Shown in pieces: positions 32,701 through 44,835 of a stretch of DNA of 64,000 nt. The stretch lies in contig OW804096.1 in assembly GCA_942159475.1 (NCBI GenBank), forward strand, positions 87,771,784 to 87,835,783. The letters run 5' to 3'. Every line of letters begins with the position of its first letter. The first letter of the stretch is position 1. Under the pieces are notes generated by a model. That model saw nothing but the letters and a program-made list of their open reading frames with translations. It searched no databases and was not told the origin of the DNA. Origin of the DNA: Sthenelais limicola (lineage: Eukaryota > Annelida > Polychaeta > Phyllodocida > Sigalionidae). Made by a program: the position numbers and the translations under genes.

Positions 32701-34970
32701 GACATGAAGTGGGGTGTGATGCCGAGCTATAGGGGCTGGCTGGGTGGGGTTGGATAGGACGATGACTATTGCCGGTCCCATGTCCTATGATCTACACTGC
32801 CACAAAATGACATTGGGAGCAATTACGTATTTTAGACTTGCCAAACTCGGCGATAACAATGGGCAGCATAATGCGCATAATAACACACTGTTTCCAGACT
32901 TGGACAAAGGACATTGGCACAACTGATGACACGGTACTTGACACACAAGAAAAACAAGGGCTACACTCTAATACTTTCGTTATTCAATCGATATGGTGTT
33001 GGACTTAGAGCATAGTATCGTTTCCACTGAGGCTGTAGTATGGGTATAGGCCTGTCAGTGCTTTGATAATCTTCTTTCTGTTGCTCGGATGTGCTGATCT
33101 GTTTTCACTTCGCCCAATGCTGCTAGATAGGCGAGTGCCTACGCCTAGATACTGCATGGGGGTCCCAACATCAATCCAAACAGATTTGTACATTGGCCGT
33201 GAACCAATCACTGCACCCTTGGATGTCAAATTACTGATATGAGCAGTGCACTTTATAATACGAGAAGGGCTGTGTATAATAGTGAGACAGGCTAAAGGAT
33301 CGCCCCCTCCTCCTCCCACTCCTCCCTCCCACCCTCAATCTGGGCTTCTGAATGTCCTGCCTGAGTGATCTGACTGTACCTAACACCAAGACAGGATCAA
33401 TGCCAACACATCAATAGACACTTAAAAATTCAGATCCGCCCGATTGTCACCCACCGCTTCAGTTAATAATGGTCGATGGTCGTCAGTCAGCTATGTAATG
33501 TGGGGGCATGTGGGTAGGGTGTGGGGACCAGGGTCCCTGTCACTAATGATTTCCTTTCCTTCCAGTCACTCATACACACATATAATGTAAGCCTCGGCAA
33601 ATTGATATAGCAGTTATATAAATTGTTTTGGAAGTGGGACTCACTCGAAAGTTCAACTATTTTATCAATGACACAAGACAAACAATACATAGTCGGTTAT
33701 ACAAAACAATCGGGTGTACTTTTGAAGAAGCCCATGACCGTAAACAAATATCTGAATCCCTTTCATTACTGGGTTATTAGATTTGGGATGATTCAATTTT
33801 TTAATTTCTGGGGATAATCGTTTCTGAACGTGTTCGATGTCATTTGCTATATGGGGTTCCCACCTAGAAATAAGTGCATTGCACAAGCGGTCCTTGTATC
33901 ATCGAGAAAAGGGGAGGCCCCAGTAAGAGACATTGGGCTGATTGGTCGATACAGGCATGCTAATCAGACAAATATTTAGAGAACAAATCACCATTGTTGT
34001 CACGCGGCTGATGGTAGACTTAGAGAAGACGGTACAGGGACCCCCGGGTTACGTCTCTCCAAACCAACTCGGCCACGTACCGGCGTTGGGGACATTTTGT
34101 CTCCTGGGCCAACAGGGAATTCCCAATAAACAGTGCAAAGGACTCGAAGGTGAAAAAGTGGCGGCGAGTCAGAACCAGATTTTAGTACAGCAGTCGAGGT
34201 GACCTGGCATATTATCACAGAGTTCGTCATAGTCAGACTGCAGTTATTAGTCATGAGAAAGACCACTTCTGCTTCAATTCAACCTGTGGCTGTGTGGTCG
34301 GAAGGTATGTTCTTCACTTAGATAACGAAACAGAAAAAGAAACAAGACACATATATTGCACTGAGTTGTGAGAACATTTATGATAATTAGTAAAACATTC
34401 AGTTGTAACTGTATTCACATAATATTCTTCACAATTGTGGCGGTTGGAGAACAAGAGTGGCCGCCCCACTGAAAGATTGTCAATACCACTCCGGTAGGTT
34501 TGCTTTGAGTGCCTGATTGTTTATGCAAAATGCGGTCTTTCTTGTTCTCATTGGTGATTTGGATTGATTTTATTGATTGTTTAAAATGCCAATCGGATCA
34601 GTTTGGGGCGGGCGCCCTGGCATAAGATGGCACAAAAGGAATGAAATATTCTAAGACTGGAAGACAGAATGAAACTAACTCTTTACAAACTTAATCTTTC
34701 AAGACACAAGTTAGAATTGAAATGAAGTTTTGATTAGGCCTCTGGACAGGGGGGAAATATTTGGCATTGAATTATGACTTTAACCTCTGTTCTATGCAAC
34801 AGAATATATAAAGACGTAAAAGTTACATAGGCTGGGCAAAGGAACGATGGTATTTGATACATGTTGGTCCCAGCAACTGGCCCACGCGAAGGATTTGGAG
34901 GCACATCTAAACAGTGCATAGAATAGAACCGAGCAGGGAGGCCTGAGACGTTACCCCTTCATCATGGCGG

Positions 34971-34984
34971 GTCGTCATGGTGAC
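34971..34984 (+). promoter_or_regulatory. RFX X-box (full match)
   Basis: GTCGTCATGGTGAC fits the consensus. Two ATGGCGG words flank it (34,964 and 34,989). Confidence 0.45.
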
Positions 34985-37900
34985 AAAGATGGCGGCTACA
35001 CTCTGAAGGTTCTTTATGGTCGCTCATAGAGGTCGCTTATGGGGATGTCATGTTGGCGGAGAGGGTTGGGGCTGGTTATTGGCCAGAGAGCACCGATCAT
35101 CTGTTTCATGCGGCTGACAGAGAAAGACATTGCTCCCTCGGTCAACAACCAATGTATGGGACTCTGAAAATGTGGCATGGCCACCATTGGCGCGCCTGGT
35201 CATTCAGAGGCGGGCCACGCTTCACTTATTGTCATGCATAGCTGTACTGAAAGGATTCAGCCTGCATGAAGGTGACATACTCTCTGACCACACTAACCTC
35301 AGATCCAGCGGCGCAATGGATCTACAGGTTTTAAAGCTTGACCATGTTGTCATAACTAAAAAAGGAGTCCATCATCTCGTGTCTCAGATGGGTTCCTGCT
35401 CGTTATAACTATTGCTATTTTAAATTCTGATTATTCTGTAACATTCTATAGCCGCAGGTTAATAAAACAATAGTGTTACAGCGTTCCATTAAAGGCCCTT
35501 TGGTTCATATTAGTTTAATCTTAACGATGTGTCGGTCCTGCTTTAGCTATAGGCCCCTATCTCCTGGCAAAAAAGGGACTTCCAAGTTTGGGTGACAACA
35601 GTAGCATAGGGGACAGTCAGAAGTATAGAGAAATGGGGGCTGATGGACGGCTCTTGCACCGGCCCAAGGGCGACCTGCTGAGGGCAGACAAATTGACATG
35701 TCTGAAAAGTGTATGGGCACCGCTTAGTGCCTCGGAATCAGGCTTTACCTTGTTCCTACCAGTCTAACCGCGGCATCACATGTAAAATTATTAGGACACG
35801 GAATGGCTCTCCCATAGAAATAAGAATGGTGAATTATGTCAACATTGCATGTCTCCCACCAAGGTCATATTTTGTTGTTCGTTCAAGCCACTGGTTCCAG
35901 CGATCCGCGGGTTACTCTATACTATCCATTCAGTATGTATGTGTATATGTTAGGTCTAGCAATATTTTCATGCTGATTCTGTTTCTTGAATATGACATCT
36001 CATTGTTCAAGGTGGATGGGCAGGTATTTTCTTTGATCAAAAGATTATTTTCGTCTGTGACCGCTCATGCCTATTTTTCGACCGAGATCTGTTTTAGGTA
36101 TTAATCGCTCTGGCATAAAACTTTAATATTGGAGACAGGATTGGCTCCCCCTCGCTTTTCTTTAGCCTGGGGGCACGCACGATTCAGTGGAATGAAGACA
36201 AAAATTTATTCCTCTCGTGGACGCTGCTGTCACTTGTGTCTCAGGAGTCCCTGGGGGCAGATTAAAGTGTCCTTAATTAGAGTTAATGATCTTTCCTATC
36301 ATCTCGAATGACCACAACTGGACGACCTTGAGGCTTGAAGGCTTTAGCCAGCGTCTCCATGAGCCAATCTTATAAATACAAGGCCTAATTTCAACAAAGA
36401 GTCTCCAGCCGTGGGGATCATTTATTTCGGATAAACATGTGGAACCGATATGACCGGAAAAATCACTTGGCCCAAAAAGGGGAAATAGTAAGTGAACATT
36501 GCACAAATCCATGGCATGACAAAAGCCATGATTTGCAATAGCATTAATGCAATGATCGGGCATTTATGGGCACTGAATGATCATAAAAGCACTGAAGCCG
36601 ACGTCGGTGAAACTGTTCCAAGATTAATAAGGACACACTGGCCAAAGTTGGAGATTAATCTCTCAAGAGGGCTGCTGCCACCCCCTTCAGGTAAAGAGCC
36701 CAGAGGTGGTGTGACAGTGGAATGATTGGATGGATGTGATCACCATACTTGGATCCTGTGTGGGTCGACCTTGCGGTCCTCGCATGCACACACCTCAGGC
36801 TCTAGCACGAAATATTGTGATAAAGTGACAGTGGTGGCAGGTGCGAACAGGTGGGCCACAATGCTTGGGACAGGTGTAGTTATTAGGCAGCCTGTACACT
36901 AAGGCCTGCTATTCTCATAGGGGACACGCCATAGTGGTCGCCCTGCTGCCATAGTACACTATACACTATCATTTGTAACCCTCTCTCACTATCAGCTTGC
37001 ATTTGAATCTTGTGCATATTAATCATAATAAAACGACGTCAAGCTTGTAGTGACCACATAAAATTACAAGCACCGGCGACTCAGCACAGCGAAACATTAG
37101 GATCATGCTATTTCGTCAGTCATAACATTTACTTATGATGATTTCCAGTTGGGTCCGATGGAACAAAGCTTTACTTTAATCCCTTTGTTCTCATCCCTAA
37201 AGGTGACCTAGGTGGGGTTTTTCGTTCGTATTTTGATGGCAATGGCCGCCTATAATTGAGAGTCAGTGGTGTTGAGGGAGGGCCTCTCGATTAATTTTGC
37301 CCGAAAACATGTTTTGGCATGCATGATTTCCTCACGTGATCAAGTGGAATATTTCCCATGTCATCACACCAAGGTCGTTGATAGTAATGTACTGTTGTGT
37401 GACTCACTGTGTCATTTGATCTGAACTTCCAGTCACCTGTCAAAAGATCCTGACTTCCAAGTCTCTATACTAAGGTAAATAAATATCTCCCAGGAGAGAC
37501 ACCAATAGCCTGTTCCCAAGCTTCGGAATAAAAATGCGAATCTCACCCTTGCACCGGCTTGCAAATAGAAAGAAAATAATGTGCTGTGAGACTAGGTTTT
37601 TAATCCCACCCTTTGACTCATACTCCGAGAGCGACATATAGACCTGAAATGCGTAGTTCTTTGCAATAGACCAATACATTTCAAATGCCATCAGAGGTTT
37701 TATTCCTCTCGCTACATCACTAACACAGGGAGGTGTTTTACTTCCAGTGAGAGAAGGCTTCGGCGGCACTTTTTTCCTAGGTGGAGTGGGACTATTTATC
37801 AGTCACTTAATCACCACAAACCACCACTGAAATGGCTTGGGATTTGGCCGAGTCGCTCATCCTGAAAGTATGAGCAACTGGTGGGGACACATCAGCCTAA

Positions 37901-38207
37901 CCGGGATCCTTGCAAAATGCTAAATCGAGGAGGTGAAGCAGACAGTCCATGGCACTATTTCTGTAGACTTCCCAGACTCATAATAAGTTCAGTGAAGTGG
38001 GCACGTATGGGGGCATGAAGTTTACTATAAAAATCTTCAGAGCTATGGCCAATTTCCAAGTACAAATGTAACAAATAAAAGAGTGAGCTTTTTGATGATC
38101 ACCAGGAACGAAAGAGTTGGGAACGGGTTAATATATTTACTTGTTCCTGTATGCATGTGGTGCTTATCCCGGGATGGCTGGCTACACCAACTCCAGAGTA
38201 AGAACTA

Positions 38208-38220
38208 TGCCATCTGGTGG
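38208..38220 (-). promoter_or_regulatory. CTCF-like motif, minus orientation
   Basis: TGCCATCTGGTGG is, in reverse complement, CCACCAGATGGCA, a complete match to the CCASYAGRKGGCA core. A second CTCF-like word in the opposite orientation starts 17 bp further on. Confidence 0.45.
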
Positions 38221-38236
38221 CAGTATGTCGGAGAAA

Positions 38237-38250
38237 CTAGTAGGGGGCAG
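38237..38250 (+). promoter_or_regulatory. CTCF-like motif, plus orientation, one mismatch
   Basis: CTAGTAGGGGGCAG fits the CCASYAGRKGGCRS core except for the second base. It forms a divergent pair with 38,208-38,220. Confidence 0.35.
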
Positions 38251-40439
38251 AAAGGGGTGACACACCCCTCGACGTCAGCAGCACCACCTGGAATGCGTCA
38301 AGCCCCCTCTGACGAGATCGTCCATTCTGACAAGTCTTTCGCCTCAAGCCTAGCCTTCAAAACATTGTTTAGGCCATGAAGCTGACTCAGCCGGGTTGTT
38401 TTCCCCAAATAGATTTACAAATTACTGTCTGGAGAGTGTTTTGCTGGCAATATTTTTCCAATGCAAGAAATAACTTAGTATATAATTATTTTTATTTGAC
38501 ATAACACAATCAATGCTCTAAATTAGTACAATGTGGGGTTGAGTATATGAGACATATTTATTGCAGAGTACATGTAAATTGATTATAGTAGTGCTACTAT
38601 TGTTATGGTTTAGTGTAGGGTCAATGACACGAAAATACCAACAGTTCAAATCAAGTAATATGTATAGTGTAATTTATCGAAAAGTGTGTTTATCCATTAT
38701 CACTCTATACATCCTGGTGAAAGCATCAAGATGTGTTAATGTTTAATCTCTCACTATCAACTCCTGGTCAAGAAACTATTTATCGACCTATCTTATCTTT
38801 AACTATAACCTTATCCATATCACACGGTGACACCCAGCCGTGGGCGCCTGGATCAACATGAGGTTTGGATCCCTGTGACACGCCCACCCTACGATCCCGA
38901 AAAAAACATTACTGTGAGACCTTACAGTTGCTGCTTCCGGCGGCGCCTGGCCTTTATCACCTGGGGACAATGACTCAGCACAGTTGGGGTCTTGATGAAG
39001 GCCACATGCTCACTGACACAACTATGAACATTCGGACAGGCCATTGGGTATACCCGGTAATCTTTCGAAAATGTTATATTGATAAATGCTAGTAACCGGG
39101 GTTCAATCATGAATGCAGTACAAGACGGCAATTAATAAGAAACCTTCTACTCACAAAGTCCTGAGTGACATCAACGAGTTAGCCCTATATTTTGACTTAG
39201 CTAGGTGTACTGCAAAAGGCATTTATATAGCGGGGTGTTAGTATTACATATATCAATGGAACTTATTATCTGCCCGGTCATTCTGTATTAAAATCAATAG
39301 GCAAGGTCTCGGATGGCAGGGCCTTTGAGAATGCCATGTCCCGAGTGTAACACTTTGTGAATTATTGTCGTCGCGTATGCTCTAGTGTCAGGTAGGTGTT
39401 GGGGAACTGCTCATAGCGGGTCGATGCCTTGTGGCATCTGCTCACCCTTGGAGGTGACCCCATGAGAGGAGTAGCTCACCTCAGAGGTGTCTCGCTCGGC
39501 GCCATGTGCCTTGGTACCAGCGAACCCTGTCAGAGTTACAGAAACCATGCCCGCAGGCCATCCGGTACCCTCCAAGTCCTTCCAGTCTCCTGTTGCCTTG
39601 GGAAGGGCTCTGTAGATATGCTCTGGAGAAGTTTCCGGTCAGGCCGAGGTGCTGGAGTTGTCACATGTGACAGAGCGGGGTGATAGGGTGACTCTGGAGA
39701 TATTGGTAGGGAGCTGACAGGTGACAGTTCATGGATGAGCGTGGTTTGGATCATCCAGACAATGTACTAGGTCCAGCGGAGAGTTTCCCCTGCAGGGATG
39801 AGCCCTTAAGTGACATTCACCAACAATGACATACCCCATGGAATGTTCCCAGGTTGCAGAACTGTGAAGCGATGTTGCTCGCCGTCGACCTCTCCAGACA
39901 GATTTCTGCGGCTCTGAAGGACCGAGCTAAGCCCGAATATTTATCACTGTATTGTCCCTCTTTTTCAAAACACTTGCCCCTAAGCACTGAATACTGTGGC
40001 TTTATCAATAGGTGATCTCTTTGATGCCAGGGCACAGGCGATTATCTGCATCGAGTTTACCTGCGCAGATGTGCAGGCTTTTCTTTTCATCTTGATATGA
40101 GAAAGGCTCATGAAAGAGAGCCATTTTGCCGCTGCCCACATGATTTATTTCCCATGGAAAAGCAACAATTAGGCTTGGCTGACTTCTCGGTATTGCGCGT
40201 ATTAAACACAAAGGACAAACAGAAGGGGGAAGACATCGACTTTTAAAGTGGATTTTAAGCCGGGGGTGATTAATCTGACTAGCATCTTACCCTGACCTTT
40301 GGTTGTGTATGTAAAATTGAGGCTAGGCGGAGATAGATCAATGTCAGCGGCGCGATGACTAAATGCTAGACGAAGGACTTTTGAGTAGATATGCATTGCA
40401 ACGCTCGGCCAATTAACTTAGCGGACTGGAATGTCGTCC

Positions 40440-40537
40440 AGGTCATGTGACCAAGAATTGACCAGTCATAGGCAGCTGATGAGGTCAGGTGACCTCTTGA
40501 TGACCAACCAGAGCGGCAGGCTGAGGTCAGGTGACCC
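40440..40537. repeat. Three AGGTCA-N2-TGACCT palindromes at exactly 42-bp spacing
   Basis: AGGTCATGTGACCA starts at 40,440, AGGTCAGGTGACCT at 40,482 and AGGTCAGGTGACCC at 40,524. The middle site is a perfect 16-bp palindrome with one more base each side. Each holds two nuclear-receptor half-sites inverted with a 2-bp spacer and, across the centre, an E-box (CATGTG or CAGGTG). The spacers share TGACCA and other words (about half the positions), so this began as a 42-bp tandem repeat in which the palindromes stayed far more conserved than the spacers. Confidence 0.8.
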
Positions 40538-43500
40538 GTGGCGGGCTGTGTCATCCGTTTGTATGTCAGACGTACGCGGGTAGCATGTGTCCAGTCTGCT
40601 AAGGCTATCTCAACGGAGCCATAGGTCAGTCTCTCTGTCCCCAACTCTCCACCAACAGTGACCATCCATTTGCTTATTGCCCAACACTGTCTCCGCTGAC
40701 CAATAACAACGACCGCTTGTGTCAAGGGTCCTTCTCCGAATTTAATTAACTCTCGGAGACTGTGCATTTCGGAGATGAAGCTGCCCGTTCCCCGCGCTCT
40801 TTACGTGATTCCACAAGGGAGTCGTCGTTTTAAGTGTTTTACAGAAGTAGCCAACCTGGTATAGGCGACCAAAGCACAGAACGAACCTTCCCTGTGATAC
40901 ATCATTGATCTGCGGCGGAATATGTTGGTGTCAACGGCGAAACAAATGAGCCAGGTCTAAGGTGGTTGGCTGTGAAAATGATAGCCTAAAAGCCCCTGTC
41001 ACCAACAAGCTCTATGCCAGTAACATCTGGGTTGTGTTTGCATGCAGGCAAAAGTAACTGTTTGACCTTGCTTTAAAATTCCATCAGGTTATAAAGCAAT
41101 TAATTACCAATACATTGCTAGAAAATCGCACCCTATATCGCACCCTTTCCATGCGCATTACTCCACTGATGAAAGAAAGTTAAAGAAAGAAAATTGCCAC
41201 ACACAATAGTAATCAAGGGGTATTAGGGTTGCCAGGGGTGGTCCAGGGTGAGAGGAATTACCTGTGTTAGTGTTTATGAAATGGTGACTGATGCTCTCTA
41301 TAAGAGGGCAGGGGCAATTACCATACATTTCCGAGCACATGTATAATGCATGTCATCATTCTTTCTGCTCGCTTACAGCTAGGATTGTCACTTTGGTCTT
41401 GCCGACCAGGTCGTGTTATTATTATTTAACAAACCCACCGCACGTTACTGTAATTGTGAACTGCAGGCGATAGAAGCACTCCTGCTATGTTGATATTTGT
41501 ATCAAGCCAAATCCTAACACCCATTATCACCAACCACATATGTGTTTATAGGGCCCCCGTATCATCTGCCGATGTCATTATGCGCGCCATAAAATATACC
41601 TAGCTTCAGTGTCCCAAGTTGTTTTAGTTTGTGTGTACACCTCAAATTAAATGGCTGACCTAGTAATAAAATTGGAAGAATATAAAAGCCATGAGTGAGA
41701 AATGAAGTGAATTTCTTTGTTGTTCTGGATGTAAAAAGAAAAAACCAATAGTTTCCTTCTTTAATAGATAAACTTAGAACATCAAACACAAACACAAGTT
41801 TTTTTCTTCAGTAGGGGAACAGTTAAAAATAGGCGAAATGTCTTTATAATTTGTGAGAAACCCCTATTTTCCGGGAATTGATCAGGTACTTGAGCTACAT
41901 AGGAACCGTTGTCATAACAGATAGGCAATGATTGACAACATTTGTCCGATTATTGCTGTACAATGGATTAAGGGACACTTCAGCTTATCCCTTTACCTGG
42001 CAACGAGTATTCGATCGTGCGCTTATACCAGTTGGTCATTAGTTGATTGTCTCGCCCTAAGCTCATCTGCAGTAATCATGACATATGTCCTATTCGCTAG
42101 GTTAATATAATGAGATTAATTATAGCGGCAGTTGGAGTTCGTCAACGAGCTGTTCTGCATGTCAATCGTACATTTAGACGAGATGATTGGCCATGTTACG
42201 TCATAGTTTCATTTGACCACCTTGCAGCTCTGCGCCGGGCTTGGAGTGTTGCATGACTTCGCCCTGCCTGACATACGGGGGTCCCAGCCAACAGCATGCG
42301 AAGTTGCCCACATTGATGAGTGTGCGATATCAAGGCAGCGCGAAAATATTACATATAACTCTACCTCCATGTTTTAGTGCTCCTCTTTGTACCCTACTCT
42401 TATTTCAAAGCCATTCTTTTATTGCAAACTGTGGATTATTGATGCCTCTTAATTCATAACTAAAAATCCTCTCCAAACCTGTGACGATTAATGGCAGAAA
42501 AAGGCATATGATCATTTATCGTAACACTGAGTAAGTTTCAACAGAATTTTAATACCTTTTGCGGTATGATGAAAGGATGCATCGGGATGGCACAGTAGTA
42601 TGAATACCATGCGGGCATGCAAGAGGACATGTCAAGCCATATGGCATAAACTGGTACAAATTTTATTGTGGGCGACACAAGATGTACATGAGTTATAAAT
42701 CTGACTTTGTTAGTGCACCAAAAGACATGACAGGGCAGGTTGTCTTCTGGCCAGCTGTGGACGCTTCCAACATAATGACTCGTATAACCAACAAATTCGT
42801 ATATAACCTTTTTAATATCAGTCGTGGCATTTTTCTCTAAAGATGAATACATATATTCCTCGCACCAGACACTTCTAGCAGCTCTTTTGTCCATCGATAA
42901 CAGATATAAAATTTGTAGGTGTTAAGTTTACAGTCCCCCCCCCCCCCCGGTTAGATTAAAAAATAGCCATCAATTGAAATCAGGTGAATCAACTGATTGA
43001 TCTTCTGTCAGAATTTAAAGTCCCCATGCATGGTAGGAGTATATTTCTCTTTTCATCGATCATTGTGAATATTATGCTGAAATCAATCCCTCCATTCTAT
43101 AAATCGCTTCTTCAGATTTTGGCCGACTAGAAGGTTAAAATTTGCGTTTTCGGAATACCCTCATATATACCACATTGACATTAATAATTTATTGGTATTT
43201 TTAAATATAAATGCATTATACATAGTGGGAGGTAATGACATTTTCATTGCTTCATCAAGAGCATGGACTGTCCCAAGTACTTGAGTGTGTCTTCTATCCG
43301 GGCGTGTATGAGGGCTGCATGTGTGGCTTGTCTGACAGAGCGATTAGTGGTCTATTGACAGCCAAGTCCCACGTGGCTGTCCCCTCTATAACACTGCCAA
43401 GCCCTCTTTTGTCCTCCCGCCTTGGAGCGAACCGATCCTTAAGCGACTGCAGAGTCCTGACACAAGCTACCATTTATCAAATGTGGGTTCATTAGTTTTA

Positions 43501-44722
43501 ATGACAATGTTCCTTGGCCAAACATGTTCTCAAGGTATGAGACATACATGGCATTGACATGGAGATTGACCAGTCAAGCATGAATGTCATGCAGTAACGC
43601 ATTCAACTATAGCCGAGGACCGAAATCTCAAATAACATTGTCAGTCTAGGCTCATAGCCTCTCAGATCAGACAAGAATGTTATGCCAGTGATTGGACAAC
43701 TACTGCGCTAGTGACTTTCCTGGCCCTGTAGTAGACGTCCCAATGGGATTCTAATGACATTTTGCAGTTTGGAGCGATAGGCTTTCCCTCAGTTTGGAGG
43801 GACTCTCTCAACTCTGAGCCTAGACGGTTATAACCATGTCCACTCTGTAAAATGTCCATTGCCCATTGCATGTCTTCCTGACAATCTTCAGACAATGACA
43901 GTTGAGCAAGTGTTAACTGCATTCATGGCCATATTGAAAATAAAAAATCCTCATATATGATATATGAGTAAGTAATTATAAAGATTTGGGGTCGTGGATT
44001 GTGTTTACTTTTAAAAAAACCTACAACGTTACCTTTCTGTCCCTGACACTGTACATTTCTGATGAATATTCAGCACATACTGTTCAGCAGCAAAAAGCAT
44101 TGTTCTGTGAGATTTATTGTGACAGAAGCACAGTTTGAACTACTTTGAAAGAGAAAGAATAACATGTTGACTGAACTGAGTATCATGAATACCTGCTTAC
44201 ATGTGCGGCCATATAGTCCCTCTATGCTGAGGTAAGCTGTCTACCGTGTGGTAAATGTAGAGACCCATTCGAGGCAACAGCTGCGTTGCTCGTGATATTG
44301 TTATTTCCACTTAAGAGTGCATTGAAATGGAGACACATTTAAAGGATACAGACATAACATAAACAAAACATGTTCGAACATTATTCAGCAAAATCGTTCC
44401 TACACAAAATCGCACATTTGCATATGTCGCATGTGTAACATATTTTGTCTCTGAAATGAAAATAATTTTGTTTTTGAGAAGTAGCTGAGTAATCTCATCA
44501 CTCTCACCCATTGCGCGGGATCAATTTAATGTAAACTATGGTGGGACTATCGTAGTTTCATTTAAAAAATCGTTTGAATCGAGAGACTGTGGGGATGCTG
44601 ATGATTGCGCTCTTGAAAATCATTTGTAGTGGACTCCATGCGGCACAATTACCGAGCACTCACACAAGGCGAATCACGTTAGTCTACTCACGTCCCGCGC
44701 CAGCCACAGTCCAGTGAGTAGT

Positions 44723-44835
44723 ATATAAAATTTGTCGCGTGTCGCAGGCAGTCGACCATGTCGACGGCCGCCATTCTCACTGCGGGCCCCGAGCCACCGA
44801 CTGGGACGACCCCTGTTGAGTCGGAGCGCAAGGGA
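44723..44835 (+). promoter_or_regulatory. Possible TATA promoter with a short GC-rich first exon
   Basis: TATATAAA at 44,723-44,730 is followed by a GC-rich patch in AT-rich surroundings. An ATG in good context (GACCATGTCG, 44,758) opens a 26-codon frame (MSTAAILTAGPEPPTG...) running to a possible donor CAGG|GTGATT near 44,835, and otherwise to a TAA just after. The donor leaves phase 1, which does not join directly to the phase-0 exon at 53,345, and the leader would be only about 5-8 bases long. An alternative promoter is possible but unproven. Confidence 0.25.
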
